From Pseudodesulfovibrio sp. (GTDB lineage: Bacteria > Desulfobacterota > Desulfovibrionia > Desulfovibrionales > Desulfovibrionaceae): 64,000 nucleotides of DNA. The notes beneath the pieces were generated by a model. It saw nothing but the letters and a program-made list of their open reading frames with translations, was not told where the DNA came from and made no database searches. Shown here in pieces: positions 16,535 through 25,504 of this stretch (position 1 is its first letter; every line of letters begins with the position of its first letter). The stretch covers positions 1 through 64,000 of the forward strand of contig JAEINO010000012.1 in assembly GCA_016342345.1 (NCBI GenBank). Reading direction: 5' to 3'. A program made the position numbers and the translations under genes.

Positions 16535-17059
16535 ATGTTAACCGAACTGTTTACCTCCAAAACGCGCATAAAAGTGCTTTTAAAACTTTTTTTAAACCCG
16601 AATGTCTCTAGTTATCTTAGAGAGTTATCGGGTGAATTTGATTTGTCTCCTAATGCCCTGAAGGTCGAGTTGGACAGTTTAAGCGAGGCTGGCTACCTTA
16701 CGCGTAAGCAGTCTGGGCGCAGTATTTATTTCCAGGCCAACAAGAAACATCCTTTTTTTCCCGAAATCAGTTCAATAGTAAGAAAGTCACTAGGCATCGA
16801 TCAACTGATTGATGGGGTTGTAAGTAGTCTAGGGGAAGTTGAGGCGATTTACATTCTGGATGACTATGCTTTGGGCAAGGATACTGGGCTTATTGACGTC
16901 TTGGTTGTCGGCGAAGTTGATAAACTTCGTCTCGACGAGGTGAGGCTCATAGGTGAGGCAAAGGTTGGCCGCAAAGTTCGGGTTATGGCTATTTCGCTTG
17001 ATGAGTTTACAGAGAGTCAGAGCATCTTTATGGATAGGCCGCATTGGAAAGTTGTATAG
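16535..17059 (+). CDS. winged-helix transcriptional regulator with nucleotidyltransferase-like domain
   Basis: A 174-residue protein if started at ATG 16535 (AAGG six bases upstream); a TTG at 16520 is also in frame. Residues 1-80 form an ArsR-type winged helix ([20 protein letters not shown], then a wing [15 protein letters not shown]). Residues 95-170 resemble the small nucleotidyltransferase-like fold ([19 protein letters not shown]). Proteins of this pattern commonly sit at the head of polysaccharide clusters, and here it is followed after 11 bases by the first biosynthetic gene. It probably controls the cluster; the ligand is unknown. Confidence 0.75.
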   Translation: MLTELFTSKTRIKVLLKLFLNPNVSSYLRELSGEFDLSPNALKVELDSLSEAGYLTRKQSGRSIYFQANKKHPFFPEISSIVRKSLGIDQLIDGVVSSLGEVEAIYILDDYALGKDTGLIDVLVVGEVDKLRLDEVRLIGEAKVGRKVRVMAISLDEFTESQSIFMDRPHWKVV

Positions 17060-17070
17060 GGAGCTTGTAT

Positions 17071-18657
17071 ATGCATGGGTTGAAAATTGCTGTTGTGGGA
17101 TCTGGTTACTGGGGGAAAAACCTTGTAAGGAATTTTTCCCAGTTGGGCTCACTTGGCCTTATTTGTGAAAAAAACGAAACCCTCTTGGAGGAGTTTCGAT
17201 CTCAGTATCCAGGGGTCAGGGGGTGTTGTGCATATAGTGAAGTTTTGGCCGATCCAGAGATCAATGGCGTGGTCATCGCAACTCCAGCTGAGACGCATTA
17301 CCTTTTAGCCAAGGAAGCGATACTGGCAGGTAAAAGCGTATTTGTTGAGAAGCCGCTTGCCTTGGATGAAGTTGAAGGTGAAACCCTTCTCGAACTCGCC
17401 AATAAGCATGGTGTGGTTTTGATGGTCGGGCATTTACTTCAGTATCACCCGGCGTTCATTCATTTGAAAGAGATGACCATTTCGGGTGAGTTGGGCCGGA
17501 TTAACTATATTTATTCCAATCGTCTTAATTTGGGGAAAATCCGTCGCGAGGAGAATGCTCTTTGGTCATTTGCTCCCCACGATATATCCATGATTCTCAC
17601 GCTGGCTAACGAAGATCCAATTTCTGTTGTGGCCACTGGAGGCAACTATCTCCATAAGGAAATTGCCGATGTGACCACGACTCACTTGGAATTTCCATCA
17701 GGCCTGAAGGCGCATGTTTTTGTTTCGTGGCTCCATCCGTTCAAGGAACAAAAGCTGGTTGTCGTTGGGGATAAGAAAATGGTTGTTTTTGACGACACGC
17801 AGCCATGGGATGATAAGCTCCTCGTCTACTCTCATAAAATAGAATGGGAAAACGGTACCCCGAGACCAAGCAAAGCTGATGCTGAACGAGTTAAGGTGGT
17901 TGAGAGCGAACCACTGCGTTCTGAATGTGCGCACTTTTTGGATTGTATCGAAGGTAGTTCGACTCCCATTACTGACGGCAGAGAAGGGATCAAGGTTTTA
18001 AAGGTCTTAAACGCAGCACAACGCTCGCTGGATAGTTTTGGAGCTGATTGCCATTCAGAAAAAGTAGCAGCCACGCGGTTTGATGGGGTTCATCAAACCG
18101 CAGAAGTGGAGGAGGGGGCTACTCTGGGAGAAGGGGTCAACATCTGGAATTATTCTCGAATTTTAAAAGGGTCCGAGATAGGTAAAGGCTGCAAGGTTGG
18201 TCAGAATGTTATTATAGGTCCAGATGTGAAAATCGGGAATGGATGTAAAATTCAGAACAATGTTTCGGTCTATAAAGGTGTGACGTTGGAAGATGATGTC
18301 TTTTGTGGGCCCTCCATGGTTTTTACCAATGTACACAATCCCCGGAGTCACATATCGCGCATGAGTGAAATAAAGGGAACCCTTGTTAAAAAGGGGGCAA
18401 CCCTCGGGGCAAACTGCACCATTGTTTGCGGTAATACCATCGGGTGCTTTGCCTTTGTGGGGGCTGGCGCAGTCGTCACCAAGGACGTTCCTGATTATGC
18501 CATGACCATGGGCAATCCGGCCCGGCAGGAAGGGTGGATGTGTGAGTGCGGAGTGGTGCTGGATGAGAGATTTGTTTGTCCCAACTGCGGGGGGAAATAT
18601 CTGAAATCCGAGATTGGGCTGTCTCGGGCCCCTGTAGAGTCTGGTGGAGCGGGCTGA
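17071..18657 (+). CDS. fusion: Gfo/Idh/MocA sugar oxidoreductase + left-handed beta-helix acyltransferase + zinc ribbon
   Basis: A 528-residue protein from ATG 17071 (GGGAGC 7 bases upstream). The N-terminal NAD(P)-binding domain has GSGYWG (10-15) and the EKP motif (93-95) of Gfo/Idh/MocA enzymes. From about 340 a hexapeptide-repeat acyltransferase follows ([20 protein letters not shown]), ending near 490. The last part holds two Cys pairs (CECG...CPNCG), a zinc ribbon. The pair of activities matches WlbA/WbpB plus WlbB/WbpD, which oxidise and N-acetylate UDP-sugars in diacetylated uronic acid synthesis; here they are fused. An intermediate aminotransferase step is not encoded nearby. Confidence 0.88.
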   Translation: MHGLKIAVVGSGYWGKNLVRNFSQLGSLGLICEKNETLLEEFRSQYPGVRGCCAYSEVLADPEINGVVIATPAETHYLLAKEAILAGKSVFVEKPLALDEVEGETLLELANKHGVVLMVGHLLQYHPAFIHLKEMTISGELGRINYIYSNRLNLGKIRREENALWSFAPHDISMILTLANEDPISVVATGGNYLHKEIADVTTTHLEFPSGLKAHVFVSWLHPFKEQKLVVVGDKKMVVFDDTQPWDDKLLVYSHKIEWENGTPRPSKADAERVKVVESEPLRSECAHFLDCIEGSSTPITDGREGIKVLKVLNAAQRSLDSFGADCHSEKVAATRFDGVHQTAEVEEGATLGEGVNIWNYSRILKGSEIGKGCKVGQNVIIGPDVKIGNGCKIQNNVSVYKGVTLEDDVFCGPSMVFTNVHNPRSHISRMSEIKGTLVKKGATLGANCTIVCGNTIGCFAFVGAGAVVTKDVPDYAMTMGNPARQEGWMCECGVVLDERFVCPNCGGKYLKSEIGLSRAPVESGGAG

Positions 18658-19697
18658 TGCTTATGCTCCTGAAAACTTGCCTTAAAGCGCAATTGTCGAA
18701 AAGAGTAGCATGGCTCTTTTCGAAGGTTGCGGTATTCTTTCGGCCCGTGGACAGAATACTTAGCGCCTCGTCTGCCAACGGAGTGGACTGGGTTCGTGAT
18801 CGGGGCGTGAGAATTGATGCTGAAGGAAGCGAGTCTCGCGACATGATTTATTTCAATCATGTAATTACGATTCCCGACGGATTCAGGATGTACTATCATG
18901 CCTCGTTTTTCAGGGATGGGGTGTGGGCCGGAAATGTATTTAGCGCGACTTCCAAGGACGGGCTTCGTTGGAAGACGGGATGTCGACTCCAACTCCGAGG
19001 CGAGAACGATGATGTTGTTCGTCATGTCCAATCTCCAACCATTGTTGAACTCGATGATGGGCATTGGCGGATGTATTATGTGGCCGAAGGTGCAGGTGGT
19101 GAGCGTACTGTGCAGTCTGCCCGCTCGGACAATGGTAAGGATTGGGTGGTCGAGTCCGGGGTGCGGGTAGATCGCTTCTTTTTTAATGGTGTTGATAGCC
19201 TTTCTGATTGCTCGGTTCAAATATTTGGGGATGGATTCAGGCTCTATTTGAGTGTTTCACAGGGGGTGCAGACCTCGATAATGAGTGCTTTCTCATCAGA
19301 TGGTTTGAATTGGGAAGCGGAGCAGGGTGAGCGAATTTCGGCTGGCGTACTCGGCAGGACCTTGATTGCCAACAATCCTTGCGTCATTCCAGTGAATGGA
19401 GAGTGGTGGATGTATTTTCGTGGTGGGGATAAGTTGGCTGTAGAGAATTGTATTTATTTGGCAAAGTCGCTTGATGGGTTGGATTGGCAGATCGAATGCC
19501 GAGTTCTCGGCCCAAGGCCCAAGTCACTGTATGATTGCCATGCTGTTGCATTCCCCTTTGTTCTACAGCTCCCGAATGGTTCATTTAAAATGTACTATTC
19601 AGGTTTTTGGGGGAAGCATTTCAATTCCCAGAGGATTGTTAATCAATGGGAAGCTGCCACTGCGCAGGCATATAAAAAACGGAGTTCTGTTCAATGA
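18657..19697 (+). CDS. GH43/GH32-like five-bladed beta-propeller protein
   Basis: A 346-residue protein started at ATG 18657, which overlaps the preceding stop (TGATG). The motif S-x-(D/N)-G-x-x-W recurs five times (for example SANGVDW, SKDGLRW, SDNGKDW, SSDGLNW, SLDGLDW), consistent with five propeller blades. MYY/MYF strands (RMYYHA, KMYYSG) are typical of GH43/GH62-related folds. There is no signal peptide, so it is probably cytoplasmic, which is odd for a glycosidase. In clusters such proteins are annotated as glycosylases without known substrate. Catalytic acids cannot be assigned by eye. It overlaps the next gene by 4 bases. Confidence 0.7.
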   Translation: MLMLLKTCLKAQLSKRVAWLFSKVAVFFRPVDRILSASSANGVDWVRDRGVRIDAEGSESRDMIYFNHVITIPDGFRMYYHASFFRDGVWAGNVFSATSKDGLRWKTGCRLQLRGENDDVVRHVQSPTIVELDDGHWRMYYVAEGAGGERTVQSARSDNGKDWVVESGVRVDRFFFNGVDSLSDCSVQIFGDGFRLYLSVSQGVQTSIMSAFSSDGLNWEAEQGERISAGVLGRTLIANNPCVIPVNGEWWMYFRGGDKLAVENCIYLAKSLDGLDWQIECRVLGPRPKSLYDCHAVAFPFVLQLPNGSFKMYYSGFWGKHFNSQRIVNQWEAATAQAYKKRSSVQ

Positions 19698-20548
19698 AGA
19701 TTGTTGGAGTTCTTGTCGCACGAATGACGTCGTCCCGTTTGCCGGGAAAACCGCTTATGGACTTTGCTGGCAAAACAGGACTTGCGCGCCATCTTGAGCG
19801 CTTTAGCATGGTTAAAGGCGTGGATGAAGTTTGCCTCGCAACATCAAAGGACCCCAAGAATCAGCCCTTGATTCAGGCGGCTGAAGACCTTGGTATCAGG
19901 GTTTATCAGGGCGGGGACGAAGATATTGTCGAGCGTTTCATTGGAGTGGGTAGAATGTGCGGTGCTGATGCTATGGTCCGCGTAGGTTGTGACAAACCAT
20001 TGTTCTCTTATGAGTTGCTGGAGCAATCTCTTTGTGAGTATTCAGGTGAGGATTACATCTATTTCAGATCTCCTCTTACGCCGGGGCTTGCTCATGAAAT
20101 ACTATCTCTGTCCGCCTTGGAAAAGACACATGAGCATTATCGCGGGACTGCCATTGCTCAATACATCAGGGAGCATCCACAGCTATTCAGCATAAAACCG
20201 CTTCAGGCTGATCCGATTTTTTGTCGTCCTGAATACCGTCTAGCTCTTGATATTCCTGAAGATTATGACCTGTTAAAGCAGGTGTTCGAGGCTCTTGATA
20301 GCGAAGGCTCTGTCGTTTCTGCCATGGATGTCTTAGCGTTTCTCGATGATAATCCTGAGTTGGCCCTCATCAACAAATATTTTGAAGACAAGAATTGTAA
20401 TGTCTATTCTAGAAACTTGGATTCGCGCCCGGTATTCAGCGTTGTGTTGGGCGACGATGGGAAGTACGTTGTCCATGATAGGGCTGGGAAAATCATCCAA
20501 TATGACAGATTTGTCGAATTTGTCGATGACCGTAAAAAATGGAATTAG
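19694..20548 (+). CDS. SpsF-like CMP-sugar cytidylyltransferase
   Basis: 284-residue protein. The start LVARMTSSRLPGKPL is the nucleotide-binding loop of the SpsF/KdsB cytidylyltransferase family, and VRVGCDKPLFS matches the GD-x-P-L substrate/metal segment, with Cys-Asp-Lys in place of Gly-Asp. The C-terminal ~60 residues (after ALINKYFED) form a small extra domain. It probably activates a sugar acid with CMP. Coupled by a 4-base overlap to the propeller gene and followed by a radical SAM gene, an arrangement that suggests one pathway. Confidence 0.8.
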   Translation: MKIVGVLVARMTSSRLPGKPLMDFAGKTGLARHLERFSMVKGVDEVCLATSKDPKNQPLIQAAEDLGIRVYQGGDEDIVERFIGVGRMCGADAMVRVGCDKPLFSYELLEQSLCEYSGEDYIYFRSPLTPGLAHEILSLSALEKTHEHYRGTAIAQYIREHPQLFSIKPLQADPIFCRPEYRLALDIPEDYDLLKQVFEALDSEGSVVSAMDVLAFLDDNPELALINKYFEDKNCNVYSRNLDSRPVFSVVLGDDGKYVVHDRAGKIIQYDRFVEFVDDRKKWN

Positions 20549-20563
20549 TTCGTGGAGTAGTTT

Positions 20564-21565
20564 ATGTCAAAAATAGTAGATAGTTACAATGAAATAGGCA
20601 AGATAAAGCCTTTCATTAATAAGTTGAGACGAATTGGTCCGAGTCCTGAATACTTCTGGTATAGGTTTAGGTGGTGGCTTGTAAATAAGACCCATCACGT
20701 GACCAAGTTTCCGATTCACATTGATATCGAAAGCTCCAATGCCTGTAATCTGAAGTGTTTAATGTGCCCACAAGGCCTCGAGTCCTTTGAAATGAAGAAG
20801 GGAAACTTCGACTTTGAATTGTACAAGCGTTTGGCTGTTGAGTTCAAGGAGCGGGGGGTCAGTTCCTTGAAATTGAGCATGCGCGGTGAGCCGTTGCTGC
20901 ACCCACAGCTTGCGGACATGGTGAGCCTGGCCAAGGAAGCTGGGGTACTTGAGACCATGATTAACACCAATGGTCAGCTTCTGGGTGAAAACAAAATCCG
21001 TGACTTGTATGAGGCTGGTCTCGACTATCTCATTATCTCTATCGATGGCGCGTCCGCCAAGACATATAATAGCATTCGCAGGGGAGGTGATTACGATCTC
21101 CTTGTGGAAAATATCGAGAATGCCCTGGCCATCAGAGATAAGATGAAACTGCGCAAGCCGCTGATCCGCCTTCAGTATGTTCTCATGCCTGAGAATGAGC
21201 ATGAGGTGGATGATTATCTGCACATGTGGGAGAGCAAGGTGGATGTTATTACTGTCAACCGTTACTCAAATCGAGGCGCGGGCGATAAACGTCTTTTTCC
21301 CTACACTCCGATCGGCCGGAGTAATTGTTATCATCCCTGGCGGCGACTCTCCGTCAATTGGAATGGCGATGCCAAGATGTGTTGCGGCGACTGGGAAGAT
21401 CGTTGCGTTCTGGGGAACCTTAACGACACAAGCATTTATGATATTTGGCATGGCGAGACATTTAATCGATACAGAAGTCTCCTCAAAAAAGAAGATCTGG
21501 ATCAAATAGCCTGCTGCAAGGATTGTTTCGTGTTGGCAAGTTATAAATGGGAAAAAGAGAAGTAA
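20564..21565 (+). CDS. radical SAM / SPASM domain enzyme
   Basis: A 333-residue protein. C61-x3-C65-x2-C68 in NACNLKCLMC is the 4Fe-4S/SAM site. The TIM-barrel continues to ~235, with GEPLLHP and TNG motifs. A C-terminal SPASM segment has further Cys residues (SNCYHPW, KMCCGDW, IACCKDC) for auxiliary clusters. Members of this group act on sugars, peptides or other small molecules; the substrate here is unknown. Its position between a cytidylyltransferase and a GT2-cytidylyltransferase fusion suggests modification of the sugar or its carrier. The stop overlaps the next start (TAATG). Confidence 0.88.
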   Translation: MSKIVDSYNEIGKIKPFINKLRRIGPSPEYFWYRFRWWLVNKTHHVTKFPIHIDIESSNACNLKCLMCPQGLESFEMKKGNFDFELYKRLAVEFKERGVSSLKLSMRGEPLLHPQLADMVSLAKEAGVLETMINTNGQLLGENKIRDLYEAGLDYLIISIDGASAKTYNSIRRGGDYDLLVENIENALAIRDKMKLRKPLIRLQYVLMPENEHEVDDYLHMWESKVDVITVNRYSNRGAGDKRLFPYTPIGRSNCYHPWRRLSVNWNGDAKMCCGDWEDRCVLGNLNDTSIYDIWHGETFNRYRSLLKKEDLDQIACCKDCFVLASYKWEKEK

Positions 21566-22935
21566 TGCCCATGAGAATAACTGTATACATAACAAACTAC
21601 AATTATTCCGCTTATGTCGAGAAAGCCATTCAGAGCGTCTTGGAACAGACCTTTGGTGATTTTGAGCTTCTTATTATTGATGACGGCTCGACAGATAACT
21701 CGCGTGATTTGATCAGCCAGTATTCAGAACATGAAAAGGTCAAGTGTGTCTTTCAGTCTAACAAGGGCTTGAATCGTACGAACAACATTGCCCTAAATAT
21801 GGCGCGTGGTGAATTCATTATGCGTCTTGATGCCGATGATGTTCTGGATGTTAACGCACTAACGATAATGAACGATTATTTGTTGCGCCATCCCGAAGTA
21901 CACTTAGTCTTTCCCGATTATTTCGTGACAGACGGTCAGGGTGAGGTGATGGATGTTGTCCGACGAAATGACTTTGATGATCTCACCATCCTTGATCATC
22001 CTGCTCACGGGGCCTGCACACTGGTCAACCGCGAATGCTTGCTCGACATAGGTGGATATGATGAAGATTTCACATGCCAGGACGGCTGGGATTTCTGGAT
22101 CAAGTTCATACGGAAATATGAGGTGGCTAACATAAACCTGCCATTGTTCTATTACAGGCAGCACGGCTCTAATCTCACCACCAACGAGAACCGACTCATC
22201 GATACCAGACAGAAAATTCTGTCCAAGCATTCAAACAATGGCAAACGGCAACTGCAGACAACGGCAATCATTCCGGTGCGTGGCCCGAGTGTTGACCCTG
22301 GTTCGGTAGCTTTTGAGAAAGTTGGGGGCAAGTATCTCATTGATTGGACTGTCGATGCGGCTCGTAAGGCTTCCCGACTCGATCAAATTGTGGTGACAAC
22401 TCCCTGCCACGTTGTTGTGGAGCATGTCCAAGAGAAGTACCCAGACGTCTGCGTGTTGCTTCGGGATAAGGCGCTTGGTTATTTCAATGTCAATTTGGAA
22501 GCGACTATTTCTCATGTTATTGAAAAAACTGAGATCAGCGGAGAAACCTCTCTCATGCTGTTATACATAGAATCACCTTTCAGGACTGCAAAATCCATCG
22601 ATGCTGCCGTGGCTACCATGGAAGTATTTGAAGCGGATGTTGTTGTGAGCGTCCGGCCTGAAAATAGTATTATTTTCAGGCCGACTAATACCGGTCTTGA
22701 GCCGGTCCGGGAGAGCTATTCTTTGAGACTGGAAAGGGACAGCCTGTTTCGATCTTCTGGACAGATATTGCTTGTGGACAAGACGTTTTTTGCCGAGACT
22801 AAGTCGATCATTGGCGGTCGAGTCGGGCATGTTCTCATTTCTAAGCAGGAATCTATGAGGATTCGGGGGGATTGGGATTTGGCATTGGCAAATGCCATCG
22901 TGGGGAATGGCCTGATTGATGATACTAAGGAGTAA
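21565..22935 (+). CDS. fusion: GT2 glycosyltransferase + NeuA-like cytidylyltransferase
   Basis: A 456-residue protein started at ATG 21565, coupled to the radical SAM gene by TAATG. Residues 1-230 are a GT-A glycosyltransferase (VYITNYNYSAYVEKAIQSVL, DDGSTDNS, LDADD as the DxD). Residues ~235-455 resemble NeuA-type cytidylyltransferases (AIIPVRGPSVDPG, DQIVVTT, ESPFRTAKSIDAA). The normal RGGSK nucleotide loop is replaced by RGPSV, so the second domain may have altered or lost catalysis. The fusion suggests that activation and transfer of one sugar are linked. Confidence 0.82.
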   Translation: MPMRITVYITNYNYSAYVEKAIQSVLEQTFGDFELLIIDDGSTDNSRDLISQYSEHEKVKCVFQSNKGLNRTNNIALNMARGEFIMRLDADDVLDVNALTIMNDYLLRHPEVHLVFPDYFVTDGQGEVMDVVRRNDFDDLTILDHPAHGACTLVNRECLLDIGGYDEDFTCQDGWDFWIKFIRKYEVANINLPLFYYRQHGSNLTTNENRLIDTRQKILSKHSNNGKRQLQTTAIIPVRGPSVDPGSVAFEKVGGKYLIDWTVDAARKASRLDQIVVTTPCHVVVEHVQEKYPDVCVLLRDKALGYFNVNLEATISHVIEKTEISGETSLMLLYIESPFRTAKSIDAAVATMEVFEADVVVSVRPENSIIFRPTNTGLEPVRESYSLRLERDSLFRSSGQILLVDKTFFAETKSIIGGRVGHVLISKQESMRIRGDWDLALANAIVGNGLIDDTKE

Positions 22936-22940
22936 AAGAT

Positions 22941-23951
22941 ATGAATTTTAATGAACTTGATAATGTGTTGGTGATTGCTGAGATCGGAGTGAATCATGAA
23001 GGTGATTTCGATACGGCAAAGATGATGATCGAAAAAGCTGCGGAAGCTGGTGCTGATTTCGTTAAGTTTCAGACCTATGCTGCGCAACGTTACGTCTCCT
23101 CTGATCAACCAGAGCGCCGTGAGCGGGTGGAAAAATTTGAGCTTTCACAAGATGAGTTCACCAAACTCAAAGGTGTGGCTGTTGCAAACGGGGTACAATT
23201 CTTTTCCACACCATTGGCAGTAGAAGACGTCGATTTTCTGGAGAACATCGTCTCGGTGTTTAAGGTTTCCTCTGGCGATCTGAATTTCCCCCAGCTCATT
23301 AAGCGCGTGGCCCAGACAGGCATGCCTATGATTATATCGACCGGTCTTGGCACTGAAGAAGAAATTCGTAAGGCCATTGATATTGTTTTCGAGGTTCGCC
23401 CAAGCGCAAAAGACGATGGATCTCTCGCTCTGATGCATTGCGTTGCTGCATATCCCACCCCGGAGGATGAGGCTAACGTGAACAATCTTCTGTGGCTGAA
23501 GGAGACGTTCGGACTTCCTGTTGGATATTCCGACCACACCCTTGGAATCAAGGCATGCGAACTGGCTGTAGCAGTCGGTGCGCGTATCGTTGAGAAGCAC
23601 TTCACCTATCGTAAAGAAGATCAAGCCTTTCATGACCATCTCATTTCTGCCGACCCCGAGGATTTGAAAAGCCTGGTCGCGAATATTCGAATGGCCGAGG
23701 TATATCTCGGTAGCAAGCAGCGAAAGCGGACGGCATCCGAGGAGAAATTCATGGATCTCATGCGTAGGTCTATAGCGGTTAACAAGGATGTTGAGGCCGG
23801 AGTACCAATCAAAGAGGAGTGGCTGACTTTCCTACGCCCAGCCTGGGGAATGGGCCTCGATGAAGTGGAATACGTGGTCGGTAGTAAACTGAAAGCTCCT
23901 TTGCGAGAAGGGCAGCTTGTTTACAAAGATAATCTTGATTCAGAGCTGTAA
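22941..23951 (+). CDS. neuB: NeuB-family nonulosonic acid synthase
   Basis: A 336-residue enzyme that condenses phosphoenolpyruvate with an N-acyl hexosamine to give a nine-carbon sugar acid. TIM-barrel motifs are present: AEIGVNHEGDFDTAK, KFQTYAA, KVSSGDLN, GYSDHTLG and EKHFTY. A C-terminal SAF (antifreeze-like) domain begins near 275 (RRSIAVNKDVEAG). Ribosome site GGAG lies 8 bases before the ATG. It follows the GT2-cytidylyltransferase gene after 5 bases. Whether the product is sialic, legionaminic or pseudaminic acid cannot be decided. Confidence 0.9.
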   Translation: MNFNELDNVLVIAEIGVNHEGDFDTAKMMIEKAAEAGADFVKFQTYAAQRYVSSDQPERRERVEKFELSQDEFTKLKGVAVANGVQFFSTPLAVEDVDFLENIVSVFKVSSGDLNFPQLIKRVAQTGMPMIISTGLGTEEEIRKAIDIVFEVRPSAKDDGSLALMHCVAAYPTPEDEANVNNLLWLKETFGLPVGYSDHTLGIKACELAVAVGARIVEKHFTYRKEDQAFHDHLISADPEDLKSLVANIRMAEVYLGSKQRKRTASEEKFMDLMRRSIAVNKDVEAGVPIKEEWLTFLRPAWGMGLDEVEYVVGSKLKAPLREGQLVYKDNLDSEL

Positions 23952-23953
23952 AA

Positions 23954-24892
23954 ATGGAAGAAACCATCATTCACATAGGTTGGGCGAAGACAGCGAGCAC
24001 AACGCTGCATGGAAGTTTGTTCGAGAACCACTCTCAGTTGCATAACATAGGGCTGCCCGGAGACGAGCGGCTTGAATTTGTGGAAGAGTTGGTCAAGTTG
24101 AGTCAGCGCGACTCTTCTCGCTATGACGACTCATTGTTAAAGAGCATGGTGAGTGAAATGAAGGAACAGTCCAGCGGGCGGAAGCTCGTTCTTGGGCATG
24201 ATTTTTTTTCTTATCACAACGCCACTGACAAAAGGATTATTGCTGAAAGGCTTCGCAGCGTCTTTGGGCCGAGTAAGGTTGTTGCAACTATCCGTAATCA
24301 GTACGATATTATTAAGTCATACTACAACGGCCTTGGTAGGGGTGAGTTCACTTTACTTTTTCCAAATGGAGACTTCTCTTTCGATGATTGGATGGCCTTC
24401 TCCATGCAGAAAAAACGTCAGGACACCTACTTCCTTTCGTGCCTGCATTATGCGGAAACTCTCAAGGTTTATGCTGATGTGTTTGGTAGAGATTCGATAA
24501 AAATCCTTCAATTTGAAAATATGGTTGATGATTTGCCATCATATTCTAATGAACTCGCGGAGTTCATTGGAATTGATCTGCAGGAGACTTTTTCGCTCAT
24601 GTCTGGTGAGCACAGGAATAAATCTCATACAGAAGCTAGTTTTTATGCACAAAAGAAAATTGGTGCCTTTTTCGATAATGTTCCCATGCTCAAGAGTCTT
24701 TTGACGAAACTGGATTTCTTGCAGGGGCGGGGGCTGGTGACGGGATTGGTAGGAAAGTTCAACCTTGCTCCGCAGCAGGACTACGCTAAGTGGAATGGTG
24801 TGATCGAGGATATGTATTCTGCTGGCAATCAAGAATTAATACATTTCTTCAAACTTGATTTGCATTCAAAGTACCCGATTCTTGCGCGGTAG
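23954..24892 (+). CDS. sulfotransferase-like protein 1
   Basis: A 312-residue protein. HIGWAKTASTTLHGSL near the N-terminus is the PAPS 5'-phosphosulfate loop, and VVATIRNQYDIIKSYYN supplies the Arg and Ser of the 3'-phosphate site. It would transfer sulfate from PAPS to a sugar hydroxyl. It begins 2 bases after the NeuB-type gene. A second member with the same RNQ segment lies at 33033. Confidence 0.78.
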   Translation: MEETIIHIGWAKTASTTLHGSLFENHSQLHNIGLPGDERLEFVEELVKLSQRDSSRYDDSLLKSMVSEMKEQSSGRKLVLGHDFFSYHNATDKRIIAERLRSVFGPSKVVATIRNQYDIIKSYYNGLGRGEFTLLFPNGDFSFDDWMAFSMQKKRQDTYFLSCLHYAETLKVYADVFGRDSIKILQFENMVDDLPSYSNELAEFIGIDLQETFSLMSGEHRNKSHTEASFYAQKKIGAFFDNVPMLKSLLTKLDFLQGRGLVTGLVGKFNLAPQQDYAKWNGVIEDMYSAGNQELIHFFKLDLHSKYPILAR

Positions 24893-24910
24893 TTTGGCTT
24901 AGGTAAAACC

Positions 24911-25504
24911 ATGGATATGCTCATGAGATTTTTTCAGAGATTGAAAAGTATACCGTCTGCCCTTGCCTGGTTCATCGATGATGTACTGGAGGGTGTCTTT
25001 CGTCATATCCCGGGCAGGCTCGGGCCATTTCATATCGGCTTCCGGTTGCGTTCCTGGTATTGGCGGCGGAAATGCCATTCTTTTGGCGATAATGTTCTTA
25101 TTTATGAGAATGTTCGCCTGTATTTCCCCCAAAATATATCCATCGGGTCGAACATCTCCATAACTGATGATTGCATCATCAGCGCCCACAGCGACCCTGG
25201 AACCGGGGAAATTACGTTGGGTGATGACATCTTTATAGGTCCGGGTACGTATATCTATTCTTCAAATCATGATTACACGACGGAAAATATCAAGAAGAAT
25301 CCTCAATACACAGCAGCTCCAGTTGTTCTTGAAGGGAACAACTGGATTGCCGCCAAGAGTGGTATTCTTGCAGGTGTCACTGTTGGTTCTGGAAGTGTCG
25401 CAGCCATGGGGGCAATCATTGTTAGCGATGTCCCTAAAAATACGTTGGTTGCAGGCGTTCCTGCGAAGATGGTGAAAACCATTGAGAAGATCTCTAATGG
25501 CTAG
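24911..25504 (+). CDS. hexapeptide-repeat O-acetyltransferase (WbbJ/LbH family)
   Basis: A 197-residue protein with left-handed beta-helix turns (NISIGSNISITDDCIISAHS, IGPGTYIYSSNHD, SGILAGVTVGSGS) and the end GVPAKMVK typical of sugar acetyltransferases. The His of SSNHDY is the likely catalytic base. The N-terminal ~45 residues are an amphipathic helix that may bind the membrane. It overlaps the next gene by 8 bases. Confidence 0.85.
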   Translation: MDMLMRFFQRLKSIPSALAWFIDDVLEGVFRHIPGRLGPFHIGFRLRSWYWRRKCHSFGDNVLIYENVRLYFPQNISIGSNISITDDCIISAHSDPGTGEITLGDDIFIGPGTYIYSSNHDYTTENIKKNPQYTAAPVVLEGNNWIAAKSGILAGVTVGSGSVAAMGAIIVSDVPKNTLVAGVPAKMVKTIEKISNG

